From the NCBI GenBank assembly GCA_013399115.1, contig VXAA01006068.1:208525-272524 (forward strand): a stretch of 64,000 nucleotides of DNA, written 5' to 3'. A program made the position numbers and the translations under genes. Below are positions 10,326 through 23,734 of the stretch, piece by piece; position 1 is the stretch's first letter, and every line of letters starts with the position of its first letter. The notes under the pieces are model-generated. The model was given only the letters and a program-made list of their open reading frames with translations, searched no databases and was not told the DNA's origin. The stretch comes from Anseranas semipalmata. Its lineage: Eukaryota; Chordata; Aves; Anseriformes; Anseranatidae.

Positions 10326-13300
10326 TAGCACAAAGCAGTTTTATGTTTATTTAAATAAAAATTATAATTTATACAAGACTTTTTAAACAAACAAGATTTT
10401 CTTAAAAAATGTACAGGGCAAATCATTTCATTATTTCAATTTTTCATACAGTATAAGTCTTTTGTCAAACAAAAGTTACACTGATAATGAGTTATTTACA
10501 ACTTCAAAATATAGACTCGAACTTCAGACATAAAAATTTTAACATCCATTATATTTCAATGATTAGTAGTAGAAATTAAACATCTGCCAAAATGTACAGA
10601 ATTCAATAAAAACTACCAGTGTTTTTAATACAAGTTTAAGTAGCCAAAAAAAAGTACATCCTTTCATCTCTTCAAGATTGGGTAAAATCTTGTTTTTCTT
10701 TGTCTGCAGGAACAATAGTAGGGTTTTGCTGCTGGCTTCCTGTGTGATGTTGCTACTTATAAATAGCTTGTTTCTCTCAATCTTGCCTCACAAAAGCTAC
10801 AGTGTACGGAAAGGCATGATTTCATATTTCAGCTTTTTTTTTTCCTTTTGAATTTAAATGGTCACCAATAAATAATTAAAGCAGTCAGTTCTCATCTCCC
10901 TTTTTTTTTTTCCTTTAAAAGGGACTCAAACTAACCAATGCACTTCTACTAAAAGAAGTTAAACCCACTTACGCCTGAATGATCCAGCAGTGAACCACAT
11001 ACATCAACAGAACTGCAAATATAACAGCAAACAGAATGACAAGAACATCACTTTCTGCTATTAGAAAGTAACACTTTACATTAAGTGGTACTACCCAGCC
11101 TGCTAATGAAGCAAAGCAGGCTATACTGCAAAGCTATGCAGGACAACTGGAATTTAAGGTTAACTTGAGTGTAATTGTACAGATCAAGTATGTATTTACT
11201 CACTGTCCATCCCCTCCTGCCCTCCAAGCCTGTGAGGATGCAGCAGAAGGAGCAGCGCAGGAGCACTTGTGAGTAAACGCACTAAGGGTACTTTCTACCA
11301 GCTCTGATGTTCTGTAACGCACGAGAGCAAGTACATAGCAGTAACCTGGACAACCTAATGTAAGTGAACTTTGCAAAATATGTACACAGATGTCTGTCAG
11401 TTATATTACAATTCTTAAAAAAAAAAAAAATCCAGTCTGTTTTCTACACATTACAATGAAATGATGTTGCATTGCAGTTTGCACTAGGTTTACTGCTTTA
11501 AGAATTGTTCATTTTTAAATTCACACTGTTAAAGCGTGGATTAATTTTGAATGCCAACACATTAGATTTCGTAAGAAGTTTCTAATTTCTTTGTCCAAAA
11601 AAAAAAAAAATACAAAAAGAGCATATTGTACATGAGGCATTTCAGTCTGGGAGAAGGACAATGATTTCTTTTCTCCCTCTCTGAAGCCTAGGCGTGGTTA
11701 ATTGTCCTGGCACCATAAGCACAGGACCTATAGCTCCTTTGGGAACCAGAATCTAGGACAACCCTATATACTAGGGTCAAACAGTGAAGGGGGATGTGTG
11801 TGGGGGGAAGTGCCAGTCAACTGATTTCCTACTGAAACTGCTGTTATGATCAGAGTGAAGATATAAATTACACTTGAAAAAATGATACAAAAATAAGAAA
11901 AAGAGCATGCTCTCTGTAAAAAATATAGTTTTCTGTTTCTTCAAAAAAAAACAATAGCCTTAAACACACCCAAGGGATTTTTCCTTAAGACAAAATGAAT
12001 GAATCTGGTTAAGATTTATATAACATTAAGCTATTTTAATGCCTATTAGCCACACTTACTATTCAAGGAAGCTTCTAGAAAGGAAGGTCAAATGATAATA
12101 CACAGCAATTACAAAAAAGATTAATTGACTTTAAAGCAGGTTTGACGAAAAAATTTAAGTTCAAGGAATTTAAACATAAAACCTGCATATGTAAAGTGAA
12201 GATGCAAAAAACTGTCAAGCTACATCCACATTAGATGGTGGTAAAATGTATTTCCCACCCAGCTTCACTTATATTTCAAGATTTCAGGTCCTGATGTACG
12301 CCATACCTAAGGAGGTGTTAGAAACGCACCCCTTTTTCTGGTCACATAGAGTTCAAGTGCTGCTCTAACCAGAGAGCTCAAAAATTGCATCCTAGCCCTT
12401 ACCGTGGATTCTCCCCTGCTCTTGTTCACAATTCCACCCAGGGCATGGAGTTTTACCGCAGTCAGTGTTTTGCTTTACAACACCCAACAAAATCACAGTA
12501 TTCAACAATATTTCTTCATATCATACCTCTTCATGGCCAGACTGAAATAGGTTTGTGCAGTTTGACTGCCACCTTTTTCAGTACTGCTGCATTTGTTGAG
12601 AGACTTTAAGTAAAAACTGTGCTAAGAGGTAAAGACCCTTTGGTGTTTGGCTCCCCTGTCCCTCCTTCATTTTACCCCTTTCCCCACAAAGAAAGAAAAA
12701 TCCTTGTTAAAAAAAATCCATGAAACTAAGTCCCATTTTTTAAATAAGAATTTGCATCTCCATTACTTTTTTGGGGACCTTCATATAATGTCTGGAGACA
12801 TCCACACCACTCGATTCAAAAGACATAGCAAAGGAGAAGAAAAAACTGGAAGGCATAGTGTAACTCCTACTGTGCTTTAAGAAAAATGCAAATATAATTC
12901 TAAACCTCTCAGATGGGTGCTATTGTATAGAATATAAAAGCTTTCTATATTAAAGACAAAGGTCAATATGTGCTTTGCTGCTAGAAAGGCCTGAGAGAGT
13001 TTAGATAAGGAGCACAGCCTTCCTGTTTTACCTGGCAATTGGGTTTTAATTGTTACTAAAATTTAATTTTGCAAGGGGAAACACAGCAACACCCCAGTGC
13101 CCCTCAAATTATGCTCTGGAAAGGAAATAGTGCTTTCGGTTGCTGTATTATAGTGTTATTATAAGGTAACTCAAGAGAAAAGTTAAATTAAAAAGTCATG
13201 TTTCAGTTTAGCTTAATTATTCCCAGCTCCCTCAACACAAAAAGCCTGCAAGTCTTTTATGCATTAACATACAAACACCTTGTACATACAACATGTACAA

Positions 13301-14118
13301 CATTTGAGCCCTTCTATGACAAGTATCTACAGAAATACAAATATACGATGCCTAACATTTTAGGAACAACATTTTGATGCCTTCTTTTATAAAAAGTATC
13401 TGCCTGCCTTCCTTCCTCTTACTTTGGTTAATTAGGAAAGGAAGATATAGTTACAAACTTTTTCCTCCAATTCACTGTACAAACAACTTAAACCTCTGTA
13501 TGCAGGAAAAACTGAACCTGACCTGACCAGTAAAATATCCTTCTGAAATGCAAGAATTAGCAAGGAGGAGTTATTTTAAGTGCAGTTACAAATACGGAAA
13601 TACTAAGATGATAATACTTCCTTGGTGTTGCTATCAGTTTTAATATAGAACCCAATTAAAACTCAGAGCTGAAGAAACAGACTTTAGGCTACTGCAGTTG
13701 TCGTGCTCATGTCTTGGGGAAAAATAACTGAGATAATGGGACAAATGTATCCCTAGTGATATCAGTGGAGTTAAAGGGATCAACCTGTTTCAGTCCATTA
13801 TTTAGTCAGTTCTCCAAGTGTCTTCCCAGCTTTTAATGTCAGTAAATAAACATTAAAAGTGCTTAATGTGCAAGGCTAATAGTGATGATAGCACTTTCAC
13901 CGTTTTGTTTCATTTTGTTTTTTGTGTTTTTTTGTTTTTTACAAAAACCTTAAAAACAAACATGAAGGCATATATAAAATACACTTGATTTATGTAACAG
14001 ATAGAATATAAACAACCAGACAAGAAAAATTATTGCAAAATAGATGAGGATGTTCATTTTTTTTCACTACCAAATTGTAAAATAAGAAAGTTTCCTTTAG
14101 TTCTTCTGTGATAAGATA
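10326..14118 (-). other. GRAMD4: GRAMD4 3' untranslated region
   Basis: It runs about 3.8 kb from the TAG at 14121-14119 to the poly(A) signal near 10346 with no splice site needed. It is AT- and U-rich with no long frame. On the transcript strand there are two exact Pumilio-type elements, TGTAAATA (10500-10493) and TGTACATA (11386-11379), which suggest post-transcriptional control. The 3' limit is inferred from the poly(A) signal alone. Confidence 0.65.
10346..10359. terminator. Poly(A) signal palindrome
   Basis: The 14 bases TTTATTTAAATAAA are a perfect palindrome carrying AATAAA on both strands. On the minus strand, AATAAA at 10351-10346 is the only canonical signal I find in the 3.8 kb after the GRAMD4 stop, so cleavage is expected about 10-30 bases further down (near 10316-10336). 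The plus-strand copy could serve a convergent gene. Confidence 0.6.
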
Positions 14119-14220
14119 CTAGCTCTCACTGTTTGATGATGCAGAGGTTATTTTCACATACTGGTTGAAAATCGTCTCAAAAGCTTCATCTCGGTGTACC
14201 ATGGCACCAAACACCAAAGG
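14119..14220 (-). CDS. GRAMD4: GRAMD4 last coding exon with stop
   Basis: Thirty-three codons and TAG (PLVFGAMVHRDEAFETIFNQ, then YVKITSASSNSES). It closes the GRAM domain with its C-terminal helix, and the last few residues differ from mammals. It continues without a splice into the 3' UTR. Confidence 0.97.
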   Translation of the reverse strand, partial: PLVFGAMVHRDEAFETIFNQYVKITSASSNSES

Positions 14221-17200
14221 CTAAATGACAGGGGAAAAAAGCAAAACAAAAGGATCACATCAGTCTGGGAAAGAAAAACCTTCCTTTAGGTCAGACCATT
14301 AGGAGCAGGAGATGAACTGTATTCAAAGTTCATTAATACAGAGGTAAGAATCCTTTTCTCTATTAAATCCTTGGATATGTGCCAGAGTTTCTAATATTTT
14401 CACTTCTCCATCTTCTTCCTAAAACAAGCATGGCATAAAGTGCATCTGCATAGAGTACTAGCAAGAGAGAACATTTTAACTCTGTAATCTGCTCAGTGCA
14501 TGAAGTTTTCCTGATTGACCTCTGCCTTCATTAAAGGTTTCTAAAACTCTTTACCAGTGCCTCTTAGCTTCAGCTCATAAAATATTTATTTAGGTAGATT
14601 AACATTTTCAACCTCTTAATTAAGTACTTCTCAATATAAAAAAGTGAGCAGAAAGCCTGGTACAACTGTCACATGACTTAAGAGAAGCCATTTATAAGTG
14701 GTTTGTTTAAAATAAGGTACGGTACATAAAATAAGGTAAGGTACATTAAGAAAAGCTTCAGTTGTCCCAAAGGTATTAGAGGCTTAGGGATGTTTTAAAT
14801 CTTTAGCACAATAAGGTTGAAACAGGAAAACTGAATCTGAGGGTGAGGTTCTACCTCCAAACCTGCCACACAGCAGAACATCCCTCACACAAAGATTCTG
14901 TCATGCCATCGACTTTTAGTTTCAGACTGTTTGCACTGCAGACCACCCCTTATGTTCTCAAAGGAGGTAATGACAGTCAATGGAGGTAATGAAATAAAGG
15001 AGCAGAAAGGAAGGAGCAAATCTTTCTGAAGTGTTAAATAGTCCAGATGCAGTAAAACAAGCTGAACATTTAACTCATTAAAATTCTGAAACCAAACTGG
15101 TGATATATACACAAGTGAATTAAAGAAAAAAGCCAAACACTAGCATAAGAGGAAAAAGAAAAAAAAAAGTCTTTTTGCAAGTACTAGCCACAGAAAAAAG
15201 ACAAAAAGGGCATAATGTCAAACACAGCTATACAGATATAACCAGCTACTTACTTTTTGTGTAGATGGTGTGGATACAGCAATACCCATCCCTGATCCCG
15301 GGAGAACAGAGAGCACTTTGTACTAAAAAAGAACAAGCACAGACCAGAAGATATCTTACATGCACTGAACAACTGCAGAAGGTGTTGAGAAGGTTATGCA
15401 ATGGTAGATCCTCCCCGCCATAACTAATAGACCTGTATTAAAGACAACAACAGGCCAGGCACTCCTCTCTTACCCTGGTGGCAACTGGCACAGCACTGCT
15501 CATGCAGCAGACACCAGTGGCCACTGACCAGGAGCACACCCTGCTCCTCTGCAGAATACTAGCGTGTATATGTGTGCACATATATTGTTTTTATATACAT
15601 ATATACACACACATATATGAGCAGGCAAGAAAGAGTGTGCAAGTGTGTATCATCTAAAGGTTTCCCTAGAATTAATATTCATCTACCGTTTAAAGGAGCA
15701 GGCAACAGACCAGAAAAAGCTTCTTTTCAAAATTAAATAGACCAACAGGGTATGTACAGTTGGGCTTTTTAAAGAAAGTCCGTAAGGCTAAGATGAAATA
15801 CAGTTGGCAGAACTAGAGAATACCCTAAATATGGAAGGAGCCTGAGTAAGGCCTGTTTTTACCCACCCACAAATAAAACAAGGCACAATATGTTTTTATG
15901 CTTGGCTGCATGATCTCTGTCTCATCTTCATTAAGAAGCTACACAGATACAAAAGGACATTTACAGCAGTAAAGACCTACTAAACAACAAGCCAGCATTG
16001 CTTCAAGTATGGTGTTTAAAATGCATCAATGTGAGTTATTAATTCCAATGAGAATGTTCAATTTGAGCTCAAGTTGTCTCATTTGTAGACAAGATATAAA
16101 CAAAAGGAATTCCTTTAAAAATCTGGAGGTACCCAAACAGTAGACACCAGACTGAATTATATCTCTGCACAACATAATTTAATCTGTGGCGCTCAAGGCC
16201 ACAAGATGCAGTAGAAAGCAGTGGTGTTTGCATTTAAGAGTAAGATGATTTCATAGAGGGTAACAAAAAGTGCTGTTAAACACCATACAGCATGATGCAG
16301 GGTGTGGAATACAGCCACCGGTGACAGCAAGCTGATAAAACTCAACCAGAGGATCGCATTGTACTTTGCCATGCTTCTAACCATCCACTTTTCACCTCTT
16401 TTAGTGATGGGATCCCAACAAGATAAAACTCCAGCCTGATTCAGTAATGCTACTGTAATGTTTTGCCTTTCTCCACTGACAATAATCCCTCTTCCCTCTG
16501 AGGCACCTACGTTTAAGATGGTGCATCTACTGACATCGACACACAAATTTAAGTTAACATTACACAATTACTGCCAACAAAAAATCTTCTTAAAGCCTAC
16601 ACAGCTCTAGTCTACACAAGAGTTAAGAAACAATACAACTTTAATTTTAAAATAATTCAGGAGTGTTAAGAGTTTCATAAACTTTTATGCTCGTAGTGAG
16701 TTTGTACATGGTCAGTCTAAATGGCTAGCAGGCAGTTCCAAAAAATATTCTTGATCAAAGAATTATGTCTTAGTTATAAAAATTATCAATAACATGCTTT
16801 TTTTTTTTAAACATACAAGCAAACAAACAAAAAACACCACAAACAGAAAACCAAAAGAAAACTAGTTGAACAGAAACCCAGCTTTTTCCTGTTTGCAACG
16901 CAAAACAGACATACCTTCTGAATATCTGTTATATCCGTTAGCTTTATAACTTTATTTCTTTTAGATGAGCCAGATTTGGAGCTTTCAAAGCACAAGTAAC
17001 TGAAGACAAGGAAAGAAAATGCTCATTTTGATACAGTATTCTAAAACAAAGCTCACAATATCTTCCTGTCACTTCTGAAGTTTGAAATCTCACAGGTTAA
17101 AATCAGCTTCAAAAAAAAAAAAAAAGAAAAAAAAGAAAGAGGCACACAACATGCAATTCAGTCACAGCTTCCAATTTAGAGCAAATATTTGTAAACTCTA

Positions 17201-20200
17201 GCAACTGGCTAATGTGTTTGAAAGCCCAGAACATACAGTATGTACACACAGAAAATATTGTCTTTATATTACTGCATTGAATGTCTAAACCCAACAAGTA
17301 TTTTAAAGATACAAGAAGCTAAAATACCAAACAGCTAAAATACCAAATCTCAAAAGGCTTATAAACCTTTTACTTTCCTAGAAGAAGATTAATGGAAAAT
17401 ACTGTGTTAGTTACATGTTATTGTGATGCAGACAAAAGCTCAGATTTCTAAGCGCTGGAGATTCTAAACGCTGTCTGTCACTAGGTGACATTGCATACAG
17501 ATTAGCTTTACTTCCATTCATTATACCCCAAAGGAATTTCAGTGCAAGAGCCAAACAGTAGTAATGATATTTGTTTCAGCACAGGGGAGGGGGAAAGAGA
17601 AAGGGTTAAAAACAAAACAAAACAAAAAATCAATTACTAGTTTTGAGACCAAGGCTTGAATTTCTATTTTGTTGTTGCTGTTGCACATTGCTTCAAGGAA
17701 GCTATACATTCAGTTTGCTTTAAAAAATGAAACAGAGTATTTGCCAAATAACCATTAATCATAACTCTCAAAACACAATTAACTTTTAGGTTTCTTTATT
17801 AATATACATGCAGTAAGCATGTTATCCATAAAGGATGGCAGCTACTAACAACTGACCATATAGAGCTATTCTCCATTCCCATGCAAGCCTTTCCAAGACA
17901 AAAACATATTTGTTAAGCTTTACCACACCCCAGATTTAGCTCTCCCTCTCCTATAGTACTTTTCCTGAGGTTTTAAAGCACCATGAAAAGGCACTTTATA
18001 TCCACTTATCAGCGGAGTGTTGTTTCAAAATATTGTCAAAGGATCACTTTCAGATTCATTTTTTTAATGTCTGTTGCATTTCCCTCCTAAGAAATGTGTC
18101 AAATGTAATGACTCACTTTTCTGTGACATAAAGAATTCCATTCCTGATGTAGTCTGTAGGCATCTTCCTATCTCTATTAATCAAGCAACAGCGCCAGCCA
18201 TTTTCACACACTAAAAAAAAAAAAACAAAAAAAAAAAACATAAGGAAAATCTTACTTTAGGAAAGAAAAAACAGTTATTATCCCCAGCAATTACTTTATA
18301 AAACAGCAGAAAACACTGAAAATGAAACTTTAGATACCCCAAACCAGAAGTGTTTACAAAGCAAAGCCTAAAGAAGGTGTTTCTAGACATTGTAACATCT
18401 GTTTTAACATGGATAAAAAAAAAAAATAATAATAATAATTGAAAAAAATCGGAAAAAAACAAAATCCAACATACCAGGCAATGCAGACATGCTGTTTTCA
18501 GAAACTTAGCTACAAAGGGATCATAAATTCATAAAACTAATGAAAAACAGCTAAAACAAAGATGACCAGAGAAGCTGTGGATGCGCCATCCCTGGAAGTG
18601 TTCAAGGCCAGGCTGGATGGGGCTTTGAGCAACCTGGTCTGGTGGAAGGTGTCCCTGCCCACAGCAGGGGGGTTGGAACTGGGTGATCTTTAAGGTCCCT
18701 TCCAACCCAAACCATTCCATGATTCTATGATACACAATTATTTGCTTTAACACTTGCACTACCACAAAAGGCATGACAGACTGTGGATTCTTACAGAGAA
18801 TTGTAAGGATGTGGAATGAAAGAGACCACCTCCATTCATCCTAATTTAAAGCAGGTATTTTTAATCAGAAGCTTATATTTGTACATTGTACATTGCTCAG
18901 AAAGGAAATTCAACTTTAAATTATCCTAGGCTTTTTAAAACAGATTCCACTAATGTAGCCCTCCTGTCACAATACCTGCCAAAGGACGCTCATTTTCTGA
19001 CAGGTTAAAAACTTCATGGAAATTCCCCCTCTTGGTGGTATGGAAACGACTAGTGTCTTCATCTTTATTTATTCCCGTCGGGGCACTTGAGCCCACATAA
19101 CTTCTGGATGCTGCTGTCTGAAGCTGCAAAAAAAAAAAACCAACAAAAAAAAAACATGATTCCAGAATTCAAACAGCAACATTTAAGCTGCACTCTTAAA
19201 AACCTGGCTAACTATTCTACCTTAAAAAAAAAAAGAAAAAAAAACTGTAATACAATAAGTTTAATTAACTACTTCAATGAAGTTGACTTTGGATTACTGC
19301 ACTATACTACTTCTATAGCACAAGGCTGTAAGGTGCTATCTGAAGACAACCTTTCAAAGTGCTACACTTTGATAGGCACCCTTTGCAGGGATGAAAGCTC
19401 ATGATGCTAGATATTCCTGTTTTAAAAATACCCTTTACTGTAGAGAAATGGTAATCTGATTAGATACCACTAAGTCACTGCACACAACTCCAAATTACTA
19501 CGCTAGTGGGACTAGTAATAGTTAATATATTATCAGTACTTAGCTCGTCTTGAAGAGACAGGCCAAGCACAAGATATTTTTGCACAAAACAAGTTTAGAA
19601 AGAAAAAGAGCAAACAAAGAAAAATGCACACAAAACCGCATAAGCTCGTTATGAATACAAATGCTGAAATTGAAAGGAAGTTTTCCACGCTACGATCCAT
19701 ACCTTTTCATGCCCTGACAGCTAGCAGGAAAAGAAACAAACAACACAAATGTGACAGTGACAAAAGAAAAAAGTGAAGTCTATTTAACAGTACAATACAT
19801 AGAATAAAACATGAACTGAGTGAAGCTGCAAGATCTTGCTCACATACCAAAAGACTACATACAATGAATGCAATTAAGAGTTAGCAGTGGTTAGAGCACA
19901 CCAGTTCAATTTATTCAGGTTGTGTTAGAGTCATTGATCTTTGGTTTGCTTTGAAGTTGCACTAAATTTTGAGTGTTGGCAGGTGAAATAGAACTGGAAT
20001 GGTTGTCAGCATCCTTGAGGAAAAAGAAAAAAAAAGTAGCATGGAGTTCTTAAAAATGAAGTCCTTCGGTGAAATCTACTTTTAAACAGGGCTCCTGAAC
20101 CACTGGAGACTGCCCTAGCAAAAAAGCCTTGCTTCTGGAAGGACAGGGGGCTGTTTCTTTCAGAAAGCTTGCCTCCATTTGCTTTTTTCATCTTGGTAGC

Positions 20201-23200
20201 ACACCACACAATTCTAAAGGCTGGCTTTTGTCATGAAAGCAATAACAGCTCCGTTCTTAGTCCTACTGTACACATGCAGTTAAACAACTGGCAAACTGAC
20301 AACATGCAAGCTCAGGACTAAGCCCTTCTCCTGTAACAGCCCAATGCTGTCGGAGGCTAACTAGCCTCAGATGCTTTTTGAGTGTGAGTTGGCAGCACTC
20401 AACACTTCACAGGATTTAGCTCTAACAAAAGAAATACAAAGCAAATGAAAAGTGTGCACTGCAATCACTGACTATAAAATCAGACTGACAAAACAGTTAA
20501 TGCACAACAGAGGGTATTTACCATCCAGCTTTTAGGGTAACCGTAATACAACGATGCCTCAGGGGAAAAGAATAAAGAAAGTTGAGATCGAAAGCAAATG
20601 GTTGACAATAACTGTACTATTGCTTCAGTTACTGCCCTTCTGCTGTGCCCTTAGCAGTGATTAAGCCCCTGGAACCAAGGAAAATAATAGCTTCCCCAAT
20701 TCTTTGTGTGGGAGTAAAGATCAGATGAATTTTGGAAGGCTTTCTCGGACAAGTTATTTGGCCCCATATGCACGTAACCAGGTGAACCTCCATGGTCCAA
20801 ACCACACAAAAGGTCAGGGCAAGAGAGCTAATCCATTTTGCTCTGGAATGAAGATTATTCCTGCTTTCTGCTGCATGACTTCCTACCTAACTGTTATATA
20901 AAGAGACAAAAAAAAAAAAAGGTGGTTAAGCTTCAGTACCATATCCCATCCTGAGGCTGGAGATGTGAGAGATTCTGCCCTTACTTTGAGTCCTTCCTAA
21001 ACCAGGCAAACTTTCCCATTAAAACAAGCAGCTCATTTACCTCATTTAGCTATAACCACCCAGGCTAGAGACAAACCATGGTCCATTCCTAAAAGAACAC
21101 CATCAAACCCAACTTTAATAAGCCCTAAAAATAACCAGAAGTAATTAGATTAGTAACGCCAGAGGAGTCCTGCCTGCCTAAAGTTGTCACCAACGGTCTG
21201 GAAGCAGGCAAACAGTATTCTTTGCTGGTGCCACTTGACCTGTCATCTGCTTTTGACATATAACCTTTACCCATCACACACTGTTGTCAGGATTCTTCTC
21301 TAAGGACATGTGGTCGGGGTGGTATAGGCAATGAATATTGCATGGTGTCTAAGTTTATGGTGTCTTGTACACTGTTTAAGGATAATAAGCCAAAGCAAAT
21401 GCACGTATGCTGACAATACATGCTTTTGGGCTCTGTCTTTTGTATGAGGATCAAAGAAAAAAAAAAAAAAAAAAAANNNNNNNNNNNNNNNNNNNNNNNN
21501 NNNNNNNNNNNNNNNNNNNNNNNNNNAAAAAAAAAAAAAAAAAAAGTGAGACCAAGTTAACGCTTTCATAGACATTCTGAAGCAGATAATGCAGTCCTGC
21601 ATGTCCTTTCCAGGGAGAAAAGCCAACCCTGTTAAGTCAGTCTCAAAACCTTGGTCTACTTGTCAAAACTTAAGATGTAAGGAAGGTCCAGAAAGGACAA
21701 TTACTTTCTATGGATGACAGATTCAAGTTCAGCAGTTCAGAGCCTTTCCATACCTAAAACAGGTTATACAGTCATCACAGTATGTGAACGATAACCTGTA
21801 ATGATAACAGAATGACAACAAAAAGTTTTAAGTCCACCTTCTGCAAGCAACAGAAATAGTGGCTATGGATGACAGAATCTACATACAGCTCTGTCTAACC
21901 ACTCGTTCATCTCTCTCATCCCATAGAAAATATGAATTAAAAGCTCACTTTCAGACAGAGATTTTCTTTCTCTTCTACTTTCTTCTGAAATACTCAAGTT
22001 ACGTTGCTGTTATCATTTTGCCACCTGCTGCTTAACTGCCCCTGACCCCATATTTCTTCTTCTTCTTGACAGGTTAACCAAGGGTTTATGAGTTTAGCTG
22101 TTTTGCTCCCCAGTATACTCAGGCTGAATTATTGCTACATGTTTCACATTTTAGCCAGGGAGTTTCTGAAAGAACTCAGAAGCCCCATGAATGCAATTAC
22201 ATATTGTAATAAGAGGCATTAAACAAACACTAAAATGGGATTAGACTAAAAAGTCTATGACACTTTAACAAAAGAAAAAATTACTGTTAGGGGTGCCAAC
22301 ATGGTGAAAAGTTATTTGTCACCACTATAGTAAAAGGTCATTAACACAAATAACCTTAAGACATAATACCTAAATTTGTAAACTACTTTACTAATTCTAT
22401 CAATACTTATCCCATTAGGAAGCTACATATACTCAATCTTTTTTTTTTTTTTTTTTTAAACTGTTCTTCAATAGACACAAGCAGCTGAATCTCCACTAAA
22501 AAGAGTATCTGGGAACAGAGAAAGGCAATACAAGACTAAATTTTGACAACAAAAATCACACAATGTATGTTACAGAAATTGATACGAATATGAATGGCAT
22601 CATTTTTGTGCATTTAGCTTCATATGATTTCCATTATTTTTGTGTATGTGTATGTATAAATATATACACATTTTAATAATAAATTAATTTCTTACAATAA
22701 ACAAATTCTAGATGAAAACTCTGTGAATCTTGAAAATAATTATAAAAATAGAACTAACACTGACCACTAGGGTTTAATTAACTTTCCCTTTAATGTGCTC
22801 TAGTCACTGGGGAAAAGGGGAAGGGAGAAAGGGATCTGATTTTCAGATGCTGGGGACAGAGAGACAAGATGATTTATTATCCTTACCCGTCTTGACACTG
22901 TAGCATTAGATCTTTCTTTGAGCTGAGGATCTGTTGGGAGACTTGTCCAGATGATATAAGGAGTATCATACTTAGCTCTTAGTCTGGGGCATCGTTTGAA
23001 GATGAAATCAATAAGGAAAAACTTGATTCCAGCATAGAGTCCTGAAAAAAGGTCACTATGTTATGCATGTTGTACAAGCATTAAGAACATCACAGTTTTG
23101 ACCATGTTTTAACAAGTTCATGAAGGAAACCAAATTCTTTAAGTATCTTCATTCACAGTGCTAAACTATTCTGTTGGTTCTATTTGGATTCTTCTTACGA

Positions 23201-23699
23201 AGGCGGGAAACGATTTTTCTTTTCTTCCCCACCCCAGGTCCCTCTCTCCTCCAGTGTTAAACACGTAGCTTCTTATTATGCAGAAGAACATTGAAATAAT
23301 TCAAACATACATTGTTTATTAACAGAAACATTCTGAAAACATAATATACTTCTAAAACAGAAAACATGCCAGAGCATTAAACTCTGCAGTTCCTTGCAAG
23401 AATTTAAATGGCAACAGAGGGCTCTCACGTACTGCATTAAACTCTATCTTCCAGTCCAGTATGTCTTATCTTACAGAAGGTATTTCCTTGCATTCTGCCA
23501 GATCAAAAAGGGCTTGAAATACTCTTAAAACTTCAGTAAATGCAATCTGGATCTCCTAAGAGTCACAGTAATAAAATAATTCCTCGCACTTATAATTCAA
23601 TAGCTGTATCAAGCAAATCTATGTATATGTTTAAGTTAATACAGTTTGAAGCTCAGTGCCACTGAAGCTTCTACTCATTTGACCATCTCATTACTTCAA

Positions 23700-23734
<35 letters not shown>

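Noticed and set aside
12385..12880. Plus-strand open frames in the GRAMD4 3' UTR
   Set aside because: They are short, with no domain, and lie opposite a clear 3' UTR.
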